46,476 bases of DNA from Denitromonas sp. (GCF_034676725.1 NZ_JAUCBR010000003.1:1-46476); one strand, 5' to 3'. Positions 29,817 to 39,060 are shown, numbered from the stretch's first letter. Numbers and translations are program-made. The notes: generated by a model from the sequence alone, not told the origin.

Positions 29817-30869
29817 CTATGCCATCTTGGACTTGGCGAAAATCGGGTCGTAGAAGACTTCCACGAGCTTGCGATCCTTGAAGAACAGCACCACGTCGAT
29901 CGTCGTGTAGAGCACGAGCTTGATCATTTCCATGTCGAGCTGCCGGCCGACCTCGGACTTCTTCACCAGGGTGGCGATGCGCTCGAAGGTCTGCAGTGCG
30001 TTGTTCGCGTGCGTCGTCGTGATCGATCCCGGGTGGCCCGTGTTGAGCGAGTTGAGGTATTCCCATGCCTCGTTGCCGCGCAGCTCGGCGAGGAAGATCC
30101 GATCCGGCGACTGGCGCATGCACGAGGCGAGGCATTCGTCGGCTGTCACCCGGCCGGCGCCGTAGCCATAGAGCATGTGCACCCGGTTCGGGTGGTTGTC
30201 GAGGAACAGTTCATGCACGTCCTCGATCGTCACGATGCGCTCGTGCGTGGGCACCTTCTCGATCAGCGAGCGGGCAAACGTGGTCTTGCCCGATCCCGTC
30301 TTGCCCGCGATCACCAGGTTGCGCTTATGCAGCACACACTGCTCGAGGAAGTCGCGGATGTGTCCTTCGCGCTTCAACTGCAGCAGCTCGGCCTCGAAGG
30401 GCTCGAGCCTGGTGAAGTCGTGCCGGGTGAGCAGTTGCGCGACCTCTTCCTCGCTCGGGCGGTTGAAGCTGACATCGGTGAAACTATCGAAGGCGCCTTC
30501 CTCGTTCAGCTCGTCGAGGGTCTTGACGACCATCGAGTGCTTGCGGATGGACATCGACAGCGTGCCGTCGATGCACGCCGGCGGCATCACGATCTGGCCG
30601 CGCTGCCCCCCGGGCAGCACGACCGACACGATCGACTTCGGTTGCACCCCGTTGAAGACGATGATCGCCGTCGCGAGCGCCTGCAGGTAGCTCGCGCTCA
30701 GTTCATCGACCTGGTGCGACTCCCACTCCTTGAAGGTCTTCACCCACAGCTCGGCGGGTCGGTTGATCGTGACCTCGGTCACTTCCGGCATCTCGAGGTA
30801 TTTTGCGAGCGGGCGCAGAAGCTGAAGGACCGCCTGGTCCTTTTTCGGTTTATTGACGCTCGAGTCCAT
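29817..30869 (-). CDS. trwD: TrwD, VirB11-type secretion ATPase
   Basis: 350 aa. Walker A GKTGSGKT at 189-196, Asp box IVTIEDVHELFL, and the His box region GHPGSITTTHANNALQTFERIA typical of VirB11. The cytoplasmic hexamer powers pilus assembly and substrate transfer with TrwK and TrwB. Start ATG 30869 overlaps the trwE end by 20 nt. Length equals R388 TrwD. Confidence 0.95.
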   Translation of the reverse strand: MDSSVNKPKKDQAVLQLLRPLAKYLEMPEVTEVTINRPAELWVKTFKEWESHQVDELSASYLQALATAIIVFNGVQPKSIVSVVLPGGQRGQIVMPPACIDGTLSMSIRKHSMVVKTLDELNEEGAFDSFTDVSFNRPSEEEVAQLLTRHDFTRLEPFEAELLQLKREGHIRDFLEQCVLHKRNLVIAGKTGSGKTTFARSLIEKVPTHERIVTIEDVHELFLDNHPNRVHMLYGYGAGRVTADECLASCMRQSPDRIFLAELRGNEAWEYLNSLNTGHPGSITTTHANNALQTFERIATLVKKSEVGRQLDMEMIKLVLYTTIDVVLFFKDRKLVEVFYDPIFAKSKMA

Positions 30870-32013
30870 AGACCCCCCGGAAGTCGAGATCGCGCGCGAC
30901 GAAGATCGCGACCCGCTCGCCTTGGTTCTTGTAGAGTGTGGGCGGGATGTTGATGGAGTTCTCAAGAGCCTTCGCGGCCATTTCCTGCGCAGCGTCCGAG
31001 GTGTTGGAGAACGACACTTGGTTGTTGTCGCCGCTGATGCCGCGCTGAGGCGTGATCGCCGCGGCGAAGTCGTCGATCAGGCTCAGCATGATCGCGCTGC
31101 CGAAGCGCTCCCAGAAGTGCGTGTCGACGTAGCCCCCAAGCCCACCCTCGCCGAGCGGGCCGGTGCCGGGCGAATCGAGATTGATGATGACCCCCTTCGG
31201 CGTCTCGACGCGGGACCAATTCACGAAGATCCGCGCCTTGCCCTGCGTCATTCCGCCCTGGTAGAAGCCGACCACCTTCGAGCCGCGATCGAGCAGCACC
31301 ACACGCCGGTTGGTCGAATACACGTCGCGCGTGAGGTGGCACGACACCATGCCCGGCACCGTGCTGACGATCTTCGTCTCGAGGGCGCAGTCGATCATCG
31401 TTCCTTGCGTCATCAGCATGTCGCGATCGGGGAGGGTGCCGGCCGACGACGGATTCAGTCGCATCGGCTGCAGGCGTTGCTGCAGGTCGCCGGCGCGCGC
31501 CGGCGCTGTGTCGGGCGGCATCATCGCGCGGGGCGCCCCTCCCGCATTGCCGTTCTCCTGCACCGGCATCGCCAGTCCGGCCTGCAGGCGCCGCTGTCGC
31601 AACAGCTCTTCGGGGCTCGGTCCCGCCGGCTTTTGCGGGGCGCTCGCACTCGGCGTCGGCCCTGCGGTCTGCACCGGGGTGATCGCCGGCACCGGCTGCG
31701 GGGCCGGCTCGGGCGGTGGGGCAGGGGGGGCTGGCTTCAGCTCGGGCAACGTGTTCTTGACGGCCACCGTTTGCTGCGCCTCTGTTTGCTCTTCCCCGCG
31801 CATCTGTATCGCCTTGATGGTGAAGGCCGCCCCCAGGGCGACGATGGCGATTACGATCACCGCAAGGAAGGTCTTTGCTCCCGGGGGAGACTGGCGCCGT
31901 TGGGCGCCCAGGTCGGACGCGCCGCGCTCACCCTCGATGCGCTCGTGTTCGCGTCGCTGCAGCTCGGCCGCAGCGTCAATCGGCTCGTTCTTTCCGCGCC
32001 TCGTAAACATCAC
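30850..32013 (-). CDS. trwE: TrwE, VirB10-type channel protein
   Basis: 387 aa. Cytoplasmic N-terminus, one membrane helix (about 47-67: TFLAVIVIAIVALGAAFTIKA), a long Pro-rich periplasmic linker (about 93-135), then the VirB10 beta-barrel with GTMIDCALETKIVSTVPGMVSCHLTRDVYSTNRRVVLLDRGSKVVG. It spans both membranes in the core complex and senses ATPase energy. Overlaps trwF by 4 nt. Confidence 0.95.
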   Translation of the reverse strand: MMFTRRGKNEPIDAAAELQRREHERIEGERGASDLGAQRRQSPPGAKTFLAVIVIAIVALGAAFTIKAIQMRGEEQTEAQQTVAVKNTLPELKPAPPAPPPEPAPQPVPAITPVQTAGPTPSASAPQKPAGPSPEELLRQRRLQAGLAMPVQENGNAGGAPRAMMPPDTAPARAGDLQQRLQPMRLNPSSAGTLPDRDMLMTQGTMIDCALETKIVSTVPGMVSCHLTRDVYSTNRRVVLLDRGSKVVGFYQGGMTQGKARIFVNWSRVETPKGVIINLDSPGTGPLGEGGLGGYVDTHFWERFGSAIMLSLIDDFAAAITPQRGISGDNNQVSFSNTSDAAQEMAAKALENSINIPPTLYKNQGERVAIFVARDLDFRGVYGLERQ

Positions 32014-32810
32014 TGTCCTCCCTTGATGACCCGCTTCACCGCGGGGCTTGCCGTGCCTGTCGTATTGCGCACGCCGTTGGGGTCGTAGGCCTCATTCCAG
32101 ATCGCGAGCGCCCGATCGCCCAGGCGCAGAATCCACTTCGCATTGACCTTGTGCAGCGTGACGATCTCGTTCGCTTCGCCGATCGTGTTGCGGTTGACGA
32201 TGCTTTCGTTGCCGTCCGCATCGACCATGTAGATCGCCGGGATGTCCCGGTTGCCCGGGAACTTCATGTAGGTGGCTTCGTTGTTGTCCCAGGCGTTGAT
32301 CGGCGCGATGTCGGTGTCCCCGCTCATCGTGTAGTTCAGGTTGTAGCCCTGGCGTTCGGCGGCGAACCCTTCTTCCACCGCCGCCGCTTCGGCCAGCTCT
32401 CGCGCCTTGCGCGCCTCGGTATCGGGGTAGGTGAAGGACAGGCCGTAGACCGCGTGCGCGCGGCGCGTCGGCCAGTAGCGCAGCTTGAAGTAGTACGTCC
32501 GCCGATCGGTGACGATCGTCAGGTTGGTTTCGGCGTTGTCGGCCTTTGGCTTGATGAACACATGGTTGCCTTCGACGGCGAACGACCATGCCTGCGCATC
32601 GCCGAAGGCGTGCGTCACGTAGTGCTCGCCTTCCTCGAGCACGATATGGGTGGCAATGCCGATCACCGCGTCGAGGTGCACCACGTCGCGCGGGTTGTAG
32701 ACGGTGTACCGAATGCGGTTGTCGAACTCCGAGGACAGCGGCTCATCGAGCGCCAGCGCCGGCGCCGCGATCGCGGCGACCAAGAGTGCCAATGCGAGTT
32801 TCTTCATCAC
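32010..32810 (-). CDS. trwF: TrwF, VirB9-type outer-membrane complex protein
   Basis: 266 aa with signal peptide (about 1-20, cleavage near ALAL-DE). VirB9/CagX signatures: RIRYTVYNPRDVVHLDAVIGIATHIVLEEGE, FIKPKADNAETNLTIVTDRRTYYFKLR, and a C-terminal domain ending in VIKGGQ. It forms the outer-membrane ring with TrwE and TrwH. Two adjacent ATGs (32810 and 32807) are possible starts. AGGAGG precedes. Confidence 0.95.
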   Translation of the reverse strand: MMKKLALALLVAAIAAPALALDEPLSSEFDNRIRYTVYNPRDVVHLDAVIGIATHIVLEEGEHYVTHAFGDAQAWSFAVEGNHVFIKPKADNAETNLTIVTDRRTYYFKLRYWPTRRAHAVYGLSFTYPDTEARKARELAEAAAVEEGFAAERQGYNLNYTMSGDTDIAPINAWDNNEATYMKFPGNRDIPAIYMVDADGNESIVNRNTIGEANEIVTLHKVNAKWILRLGDRALAIWNEAYDPNGVRNTTGTASPAVKRVIKGGQ

Positions 32811-32819
32811 GGCCTCCTG

Positions 32820-33506
32820 TCAGTTCGCCGTGACCGACTCGGGGTCGACGCGGTAGCTGTAGACCTGGAATCCGAGCGGGTTGATGCGCCGGTCCTGAGC
32901 GGAGATCGGCGCATTGACGTAGGTGTAGCCGATCGTCGCGATCCAGTTGCGCGGCGGCTCGTTCGACCCGTTCGAATGGCGTTGCTGTGTCGTGAAGCGC
33001 ACCACCGCATTCCCGCCGCCGGCGGTGGGTGTGATCGAGCGCACCTTCACCATGATCTTGGTGCGATTGCTCAGCTTCTTGTCGCGCGCATTCTGGCCAT
33101 CGTAGAGCGCGTAGAACTCCCGCTGCACGACCGGGTTGCTCAGCAGGGCCGTCGTGTCATAGAGCGTCTGGATGGTGTCGTAGTCGTAGCCCTCGCGGTT
33201 GAGGACATACTTGTTGAGGAAGTAGGCATCGACGACTTCCCCATACGTGGTTTCCTGCTCCTTCATCGTGGTCACCACGTCGACGTCGCCGGTGGCGTTG
33301 TCGACCCGAAGGATCAGCGGATCGGGGGCGTCTTGAGACAAGCCGGCCCAGCCGGCGCCGAGCCCGAGAAACCCCAACATCAGCCCGACGCCCGCGACAA
33401 ACCACGCCGCCCGGCGCGACTTCAGCACCTCGCCGATGTAGTCGCGCTCCAGCCCGCGCGTTTCTTCGAGGTACTGATCGAATTCGTCTTTCTTGACCTT
33501 TTTCAT
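32820..33506 (-). CDS. trwG: TrwG, VirB8-type assembly protein
   Basis: 228 aa. Short cytoplasmic N-terminus, one membrane helix (about 32-54), periplasmic VirB8 domain (NTF2-like) with YFLNKYVLNREGYDYDTIQTLYDTTALLSNPVVQREFYALY and IATIGYTYVNAPISAQDRRINPLGFQVYSYRVDPE. Inner-membrane part of the channel. The start overlaps the trwH stop. Confidence 0.94.
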   Translation of the reverse strand: MKKVKKDEFDQYLEETRGLERDYIGEVLKSRRAAWFVAGVGLMLGFLGLGAGWAGLSQDAPDPLILRVDNATGDVDVVTTMKEQETTYGEVVDAYFLNKYVLNREGYDYDTIQTLYDTTALLSNPVVQREFYALYDGQNARDKKLSNRTKIMVKVRSITPTAGGGNAVVRFTTQQRHSNGSNEPPRNWIATIGYTYVNAPISAQDRRINPLGFQVYSYRVDPESVTAN

Positions 33507-33643
33507 TTGGCCTTCTCCTGCAGCTCGGTCGGCAGAACCTTGTTGACGGGCACCCGATTGGATTCGTCCGGGGCTTTCGGTGCAGGCGGTGTAGCGCAGG
33601 CAGCGAGTGCCACGGCCGTTAGGAGTACAAACAAGCGCTTCAT
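33503..33643 (-). CDS. trwH: TrwH, VirB7-type lipoprotein
   Basis: 46 aa. Lipoprotein signal peptide with lipobox LAAC (MKRLFVLLTAVALAACATPP), then a short Pro-rich tail. VirB7 proteins stabilise VirB9 at the outer membrane and are this small. First gene of the trwH-G-F-E-D unit; AAGGAAAAG precedes. A longer frame to 33694 is less likely. Confidence 0.88.
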   Translation of the reverse strand: MKRLFVLLTAVALAACATPPAPKAPDESNRVPVNKVLPTELQEKAK

Positions 33644-33677
33644 TGGCTTTTCCTTCATTGATAACGGAAGCGGTTTT

Positions 33678-33712
33678 ATTCTATTAGTTTGCAATCAAAA
33701 TTGCAATTTTGA
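33678..33712 (-). promoter_or_regulatory. trwH promoter with shared trw operator
   Basis: Minus strand: TTGCAA (33706-33701), 17 bp, TAGAAT (33683-33678). The perfect palindrome TCAAAATTGCAATTTTGA (33695-33712) covers the -35. The same operator type is found at the other two trw promoters. Confidence 0.8.
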
Positions 33713-33717
33713 GGCGT

Positions 33718-33747
33718 AAAAAAGGCGCAGCGGCTCCCCGCTGCGCC
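33718..33747 (-). terminator. Rho-independent terminator after trwI
   Basis: Minus strand: GGCGCAGCGG-GGAG-CCGCTGCGCC followed by TTTTTT. It ends the trwL-to-trwI operon just before the trwH promoter. Confidence 0.93.
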
Positions 33748-33761
33748 CCACCGATTTCGTG

Positions 33762-34781
33762 TCAGGCGGCTTTCTTGTTTCCTGGCATTCGCCCTTTGAA
33801 GTAGCCCACCGCGGAGCGCGCGCCCGCTGCGGTCTTGGAGGCGGCCCAATTGGTCGCGGAGCGAGCGCCGGAATACCGGTACGCGGCCCCTGCTGCGCGG
33901 CCTCCCATGCGCCCGGCCGTGGCCCCCATACCGCGCATGGCGCGCAGCTCGTGGATGTAGCCCAGTCCCACCCCTCCGGCCAAGCCCGACGCGATCGCGG
34001 GCAATTGGAGAAGGATCAGGACCATCGCGACCGCGAGAATGACCGCCCCGCCGATGGCGTAGCCGAGATTCATCGCGCCGTCGAACTGCAGGTCCTGCAT
34101 GTAGCTGGTAAAGATGGACATCATCAGCCCGAATACCGTGCTGAAGAGCACGATCAGCAGACCGTAATTGAGCACTTGCCCCGCCCACATTTCGAAGAAC
34201 CGCGCGGTCGGTTGCCACAGCAGCGCAAGGATGAACAGCGGCCCCAGCCCCGCCAGGATGGCAAGCGCAATCTTGGCGATCAGCACGAAGGCGCCGCCGA
34301 TCGCGACGAGCACCCCGGTCGCCGCCATGATGATGAAGCCATACACCGCATAGGCGATGCCGTTGTCGCCGAAGATCCCCGCCTTCTCGAAGGCCTCCTG
34401 CGCCTTCGAGAATCCCTTGTCGGCCGCGTTGTCGATCAGCGACGACGCCGAGGCGCCCGATGTCGGGCTCGAGATCAGCGCTTGCGCCAAGTCATCGGGC
34501 GACGACTGGATGGCGCCCGCGATTTGGGTCTGGTAGAGGCCGCCGGCGAGCGCGATCGCGGTAATGATGCCGATCCGTACCGACCGCCCGAGAAATTCCA
34601 TCACGGGCATGTCTACCGCACCGCGGATGATCAGGAGCGCGAAGGCGATGAAGCCCAGCGTCAGGCCCACGGTGATAACCGGCGTGATTGCCGCAATGGC
34701 ATTGCTGCTGATGTCGGACACGAATGTTGCGGTGGTCGTGTCGATCTTGTTGAACAACGGGGTAAAAAGCGTGAATGCCAT
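33762..34781 (-). CDS. trwI: TrwI, VirB6-type polytopic channel protein
   Basis: 339 aa with at least five hydrophobic segments and the VirB6/TrbL layout: SNAIAAITPVITVGLTLGFIAFALLIIRGAVDMPVMEFLGRSVRIGIITAIALAGG near the start, then the central periplasmic loop and IAKIALAILAGLGPLFILALLWQPTARFFEMW. The C-terminal 60 residues are Arg/Gly/Ala-rich and cytoplasmic. Inner-membrane platform of the secretion system. Confidence 0.94.
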   Translation of the reverse strand: MAFTLFTPLFNKIDTTTATFVSDISSNAIAAITPVITVGLTLGFIAFALLIIRGAVDMPVMEFLGRSVRIGIITAIALAGGLYQTQIAGAIQSSPDDLAQALISSPTSGASASSLIDNAADKGFSKAQEAFEKAGIFGDNGIAYAVYGFIIMAATGVLVAIGGAFVLIAKIALAILAGLGPLFILALLWQPTARFFEMWAGQVLNYGLLIVLFSTVFGLMMSIFTSYMQDLQFDGAMNLGYAIGGAVILAVAMVLILLQLPAIASGLAGGVGLGYIHELRAMRGMGATAGRMGGRAAGAAYRYSGARSATNWAASKTAAGARSAVGYFKGRMPGNKKAA

Positions 34782-34794
34782 CGCGGCCCCTCCT

Positions 34795-35025
34795 TCACTT
34801 GATCGTCGGCATGCCGGTTCCCTGCATGAGCGCTTTCTGCTCGGCAGCGAGCGCGTTCTTGCAGTTCGGCGTGTGCGACTTCTCGCCCGGGTTGTTCAGG
34901 CACTCGGTGAGCTTGACCGTGCGCTCTTCCTTGTTGTCGAGGTAGAACTGCACGTCACGCGTCGGCTCGGAGTCGCAGGCGGAAAGGCTGGCCGCAGCCA
35001 GCAGGATCAGAGTAATGCGCTTCAT
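34795..35025 (-). CDS. eex: EexN-like entry-exclusion lipoprotein
   Basis: 76 aa. Lipobox LSAC (MKRITLILLAAASLSACDSEPT), then VQFYLDNKEERTVKLTECLNNPGEKSHTPNCKNALAAE, the pattern of EexN lipoproteins. It should sit in the inner membrane and prevent uptake of a related plasmid by a cell that already has one. Same position (between trwI and trwJ) as eex in R388. Shares its start region with the trwJ stop. Confidence 0.88.
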   Translation of the reverse strand: MKRITLILLAAASLSACDSEPTRDVQFYLDNKEERTVKLTECLNNPGEKSHTPNCKNALAAEQKALMQGTGMPTIK

Positions 35026-35732
35026 TATTCGATCCCCGGCATGCTCGTGTTGGCGGAACTCAGCAGCCGCAGGTTCGTGTCCTGGCGCTGTTCGGCGATC
35101 AGCCGCTGCTCGGCTTGCTGCAACATGCCGATCATCTGCAGCTTGGTCGCCTCGTTGTTGATCGCGGCCTGCTCGGCCCCGATGCGTGCCTGCAGCTCGG
35201 CGATCGCCTTGGGGTCGGACGTGGAATTGATCTGACCCATCAACGACTGGATCTGCGAGAGCCGCGCCTTCGCCCCGTCATAGGCGCGCAAGCCGGTGGC
35301 CTTGTCGGTCGCCGCCGCCTCGCGGCTGCGCTGCAGGAACTGCTGCTCACGCTGCGCGATCGTGCCGCTCATCTGCTCGTCGGAGAGGATCTGCGACAAG
35401 GTGCCCGAGATCCCGGAGTAGCCGCCGCCGGCGGCCGTCTGATAGACCGTTTTCCACTCGTCCGGGAGGTACTGCGGCAGGCCCGGGTTCGAAAGCAGCG
35501 AGCCGAAGCCACGGCTGCCGGTCATCGACTGATACGTGGATTCGAGCTGCTGCAGTTGCTGCTGGGCCTGCTGGATCTGCTCGGCCATTTGTTGATACTG
35601 CTGCGCCCAGGCGAGTACCTGCTGGATCGACTGAGCGAGGTTCGCGCCGTCGATCACCGGAATGCCGGCATGTGCGCTGCTGCCGAAGGCAAGGCCTGCG
35701 GCCAGCGCGAGAACACGAAGGATCTTCTTCAT
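35025..35732 (-). CDS. trwJ: TrwJ, VirB5-type minor pilin
   Basis: 235 aa. Signal peptide 1-22 (ILRVLALAAGLAFGSSAHAG), then a VirB5 helical body: IPVIDGANLAQSIQQVLAWAQQYQQMAEQIQQAQQQLQQLESTYQSMTGSRGFG. VirB5 caps the pilus and helps in recipient contact. ATG is 5 bp after the trwK stop, with AAGGAG inside the trwK end. Confidence 0.93.
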   Translation of the reverse strand: MKKILRVLALAAGLAFGSSAHAGIPVIDGANLAQSIQQVLAWAQQYQQMAEQIQQAQQQLQQLESTYQSMTGSRGFGSLLSNPGLPQYLPDEWKTVYQTAAGGGYSGISGTLSQILSDEQMSGTIAQREQQFLQRSREAAATDKATGLRAYDGAKARLSQIQSLMGQINSTSDPKAIAELQARIGAEQAAINNEATKLQMIGMLQQAEQRLIAEQRQDTNLRLLSSANTSMPGIE

Positions 35733-35737
35733 GGTGC

Positions 35738-38170
35738 TTAACTCCTTTTGGATTTGGAACGAACGCGGTTGAGGTAGATGGGAATCCAGACCGCCGGGTC
35801 GTCGCCGACTTCGGCGATGACTTCCTCGGCGATCTCGGCGTTATCCGGGGTGCCCGAGAGCACCAGCAGCTCATCGTCGAAGCCGTCAAGGTTGAGCTCG
35901 GCCACGGCCGAGTTGTCGCCTTGCTTGACGAGGAAGCGGCGGCTGCGCTCGCCGAGGCCCTTCACCAGGTCGAACTCGGCGGGGCTCAGCTTGAAGCCGT
36001 CGATGTATTCCTTTCGGTCGGCGCTCGGGTTCGGGAGGAAGACGAAGGTCGCGCACTGCTGCACCAGGGTCTTCGCGATCGGACTGTCCAGCACCGCGCC
36101 CGGCTCTTGCGTGGCGAAGACGAAAATGCCGTTCTGCTTCCGGATCACGCGCTGCTTGTTCTGCGCGAGATCCTGGAAGTACTCGTCCTCGAGGGGCTTC
36201 TGAAACTCGTCGAACATGTAGACGAAGCGGCGGCCGTCGATCATCCCCTCGGTGCGGTAGATGAGGTACATCATTAGCGCCGGGCGGATCTCGTCGTTCT
36301 CGAGGAAGTCGGTCACGTCGAAGCCGTAGAGCTGGTGCGTCGTAAGATCGAGCACGTCGCGCTCGTTATCGAACAGCCACCCATAGTCGCCGCCCTGGCA
36401 CCACTTGATGAGCCGTGCGTGCACCGACGGCCGGGCGTCCATTTCCTCGCGCATCGGGTTCGGCAGCGACTGCAGCAGCATCGACAGCCGGCGCAGCGGC
36501 TGGTCGATGTGCACCATCAACGTCTTGAGCGCCTGGTCGATCTCGACCTCATCGTTGTGCGTGACCGGTTCGCCGCCGGCGCTGGCCAGGCGCTTGACGA
36601 ACTGCTTGAGGAAAATCATGTTCGCCGGCGTCGGCTCGAGCTGGAAGGGATTGAAGCCGGACGACTCACCGCTCTTGAGCGGCAGGTAGCGACCGCCCAT
36701 TGCGCGGATCGCCACGTCCATGCCGCGGTCCTTGTCGAACGCCACGACGGTAGGCTTGACCTTCTGCATTTGCGCCAGCGTGAAGCCCATCGTCACCGTC
36801 TTGCCGGTGCCCGACTTGCCGATGAACATCGTATTGCCCAGCACGCGCTTGTCGGTCGAATCCTCGTCTTCCTTGGTGGCGTGGAAGTTGAAGTACAGCG
36901 GCGTTCCGCTGACCGTCTTGAGGATCGTGATCGCCGGCCCCCAAGGGTTGCCGGTCGGCTTACCCGACATGAAGTTGTGCAGCGGCGAGAACGACAGGAA
37001 GTTCAGCGACGTGATCGGGGCCGGGCGCGGGCGGTGGTTCCAGTTCGCCGGCAGTTGCGCCCACCATCCGGCTTCGAGCGCGAGGTCGACCGGTTTGGTG
37101 ATCATGCTCACGTCGGCCAAGGCCGAACGCGCGTGCGCGAGGTAGTCGCGCACCTGGTTGGCTTCCTCGGCGAAGATCGTGAGGGTGCAGTGATGCTCAC
37201 CCATCACGAACTTGCCCGAGACGAGCTGATCGAGGGCTTCATCAATTTCCTCGACCTGCGACACAGCCACGTCGTTCGCATCCAGGAGCTGCTGCTTGTG
37301 ACGCAGCAGAAAGCCCTTGGCCGCGTGGCGCGAGAGCGTCGCGAAGCTCTGCGTCAGCACGAACTCGAAATCCGATTCCAGCAGCACATTGAGCTGCCCG
37401 GGCTCGGTCCCGTCGTCATACTCGACGACCTCGAGCATGCCGAAGCGCCGCAGCCGGTTCGCCGTCCGGATCTCGCCCAGCTCACCCCAGGTGGAGAAGA
37501 ACGGCCGATTGGTGGCCATGTAGTTCGCGAAGCGCTCCCGGCATACCGGCATGCGGTGGTGCTCGCCGTTGACCAGAAAGGCCAGGAATTCGAGCGGTGC
37601 GGAATAGACGTTGCCGTTGTAGTCGTAGGTGCTCAGCAGCTCGCCGCCGTAGCGGCTCAGTGCGGCGCCCAAGGTGCGGTTAATGTCATCGAGCGCTTTG
37701 ACCGCGCCGGCCTGGCGCAGCGCCTTCTGCTCGGCGCTTTCCTTCTCCTGCTTCGCAAAGAAGTTCAGCACCTTGTCGGCCACCGGGCGGAAGATCACGG
37801 TGAGGTACAGATCGTTCACCATGAGGTTGTAGCCCGTGAAGCTCTCCCGATAGTGCTCGTCGAGCTGCGCGCAGAACGGGTTGTCGAACTCAGCTTCGGG
37901 ATACTCGAAAACGCGTCGGCGCACGACATGGGACCATAGTGCGACGTTCGCCGTCGCGACACCCTTGAGAGTGTTGTTCAACTCATTGACCCACTGATAC
38001 ACATCGTCGAGCGAGGCGCTTTGGTGCGAGCGCCCGTCGACCTTCCAGACCGACAGATATTCGGCCGCCTTGGTCGAAATGATGGTGTCAGTAATGTGAT
38101 GCGAGTAGGGGATGAACTGTCCCACAGGGGTCTCGCTTTCCAGGATCTTGCGGGAATGCATCGCGCCCAC
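35738..38170 (-). CDS. trwK: TrwK, VirB4-type secretion ATPase
   Basis: 810 aa from GTG 38170 with AAGGAG 9 nt upstream; the resulting start MGAMHSRKILESETPVGQFIPYSHH resembles the R388 TrwK start as I recall it. Walker A GKSGTGKT lies at about 447-454, and the late RRFVYMFDEFQKPLEDEYF and FVFATQEPGAVL are Walker B and the sensor. Largest and most conserved ATPase of the system, at the channel base. Confidence 0.95.
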   Translation of the reverse strand: MGAMHSRKILESETPVGQFIPYSHHITDTIISTKAAEYLSVWKVDGRSHQSASLDDVYQWVNELNNTLKGVATANVALWSHVVRRRVFEYPEAEFDNPFCAQLDEHYRESFTGYNLMVNDLYLTVIFRPVADKVLNFFAKQEKESAEQKALRQAGAVKALDDINRTLGAALSRYGGELLSTYDYNGNVYSAPLEFLAFLVNGEHHRMPVCRERFANYMATNRPFFSTWGELGEIRTANRLRRFGMLEVVEYDDGTEPGQLNVLLESDFEFVLTQSFATLSRHAAKGFLLRHKQQLLDANDVAVSQVEEIDEALDQLVSGKFVMGEHHCTLTIFAEEANQVRDYLAHARSALADVSMITKPVDLALEAGWWAQLPANWNHRPRPAPITSLNFLSFSPLHNFMSGKPTGNPWGPAITILKTVSGTPLYFNFHATKEDEDSTDKRVLGNTMFIGKSGTGKTVTMGFTLAQMQKVKPTVVAFDKDRGMDVAIRAMGGRYLPLKSGESSGFNPFQLEPTPANMIFLKQFVKRLASAGGEPVTHNDEVEIDQALKTLMVHIDQPLRRLSMLLQSLPNPMREEMDARPSVHARLIKWCQGGDYGWLFDNERDVLDLTTHQLYGFDVTDFLENDEIRPALMMYLIYRTEGMIDGRRFVYMFDEFQKPLEDEYFQDLAQNKQRVIRKQNGIFVFATQEPGAVLDSPIAKTLVQQCATFVFLPNPSADRKEYIDGFKLSPAEFDLVKGLGERSRRFLVKQGDNSAVAELNLDGFDDELLVLSGTPDNAEIAEEVIAEVGDDPAVWIPIYLNRVRSKSKRS

Positions 38171-38174
38171 GTCC

Positions 38175-38486
38175 CTATCTCCTTTTCTTCCGGTAATTCA
38201 CGGGGCTGTATGTCGATGCCCCCCAAAACGCCTTGTTGCCGTTGCGCCACTTCGTGTCGAACCAGAGGCCCCAAATGCGGAACGCCTTGTCGTCGTTGCG
38301 CGTGATCTGCGCCATGACGAACCACAGCGGTGGCGCCAGGAACCACCACCACAAACTGACCCCCATTGCGATCGCGGCGACCACAATAAGCATCAGCATG
38401 AGCGGGATCATGGGCACACCCGCGACCGTAGGCACGCGGGTGCATCCCTTGAAGAGCGGGAACGGACTGTTGCGCGGCTCTTCCAT
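38175..38486 (-). CDS. trwM: TrwM, VirB3-type inner-membrane protein
   Basis: 103 aa with two adjacent membrane segments (about 25-45 and 48-60), preceded by the VirB3 landmark PLFKGCTRVPTVAGVP. It partners VirB4. Four bases separate its stop from the trwK GTG. The C-terminus is basic (NYRKKRR). Confidence 0.92.
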   Translation of the reverse strand: MEEPRNSPFPLFKGCTRVPTVAGVPMIPLMLMLIVVAAIAMGVSLWWWFLAPPLWFVMAQITRNDDKAFRIWGLWFDTKWRNGNKAFWGASTYSPVNYRKKRR

Positions 38487-38498
38487 TGCGGCGCGCGC

Positions 38499-38795
38499 TT
38501 AGCTGAAGAACAGGGCTGTGATTTGCGCTGCGGAGCCGGCAATAATGATGCCGATGCTCCACCGCACGAACGTGTCTTTCTCGACGAACTTGGTGGCGTA
38601 ACCGATGCCGAGACTGATCAATGCGATGATCGCAACGATCGGGATGATCGTCAGGAGCTCGTCGCGGAAGGTTTCGAGAATGCCTTTCGCTTTGGAAAGG
38701 CCGGTGCCGGCAAACGCCGGGCTGGTGATGACGGCACCGGTGGCGATCGCAGCAATCTTGTTAGCCTGGTGGCGGAGGGTTTGAACGAGTTTCAT
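38499..38795 (-). CDS. trwL: TrwL, VirB2-type pilin
   Basis: 98 aa. A signal peptide (about 1-29, cleavage near AFA-GT), then two hydrophobic helices (LLTIIPIVAIIALISLGIGYATKF and WSIGIIIAGSAAQITALFF) joined by a short basic loop. Major pilus subunit. The start overlaps the end of the 99-aa gene upstream by 35 nt. Confidence 0.92.
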   Translation of the reverse strand: MKLVQTLRHQANKIAAIATGAVITSPAFAGTGLSKAKGILETFRDELLTIIPIVAIIALISLGIGYATKFVEKDTFVRWSIGIIIAGSAAQITALFFS

Positions 38796-39060
38796 CTTTA
38801 CAGTCCTCTATGAGTGTGAACTTGCCGGCGACGACGCCGTATCGATTGAACAGAAACGAAAACAAATTTCGCGGATCAGACCATGTGCGCAGGCTCCCCC
38901 TTTGCGTCAGCAGGGCGTATGTTTCCGGGCGCTTTGTCACCGGATCATCCACCACGAACGTGAAATACCATTCCTTCTCTGAGTGGCGTATTACCGTGAT
39001 TTCATGTACGTCTTTCTGGTTGAACGCCAGATCGACGCTATGTTGCTCGATTGCTTTCAT
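38761..39060 (-). CDS. Small protein in the korA position of the trw operon
   Basis: 99 aa. Contains HEITVIRHSEKEWYFTFVVDDPVTKRPETYALLTQRGSLRTWSDPRNLFSFLFNRYGV, a mixed beta/alpha domain; no classical helix-turn-helix is obvious. R388 has the repressor gene korA immediately upstream of trwL, and two copies of the operator palindrome precede this gene, so it is the positional candidate for the trw repressor. Sequence evidence for that is lacking. Confidence 0.65.
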   Translation of the reverse strand: MKAIEQHSVDLAFNQKDVHEITVIRHSEKEWYFTFVVDDPVTKRPETYALLTQRGSLRTWSDPRNLFSFLFNRYGVVAGKFTLIEDCKDETRSNPPPPG

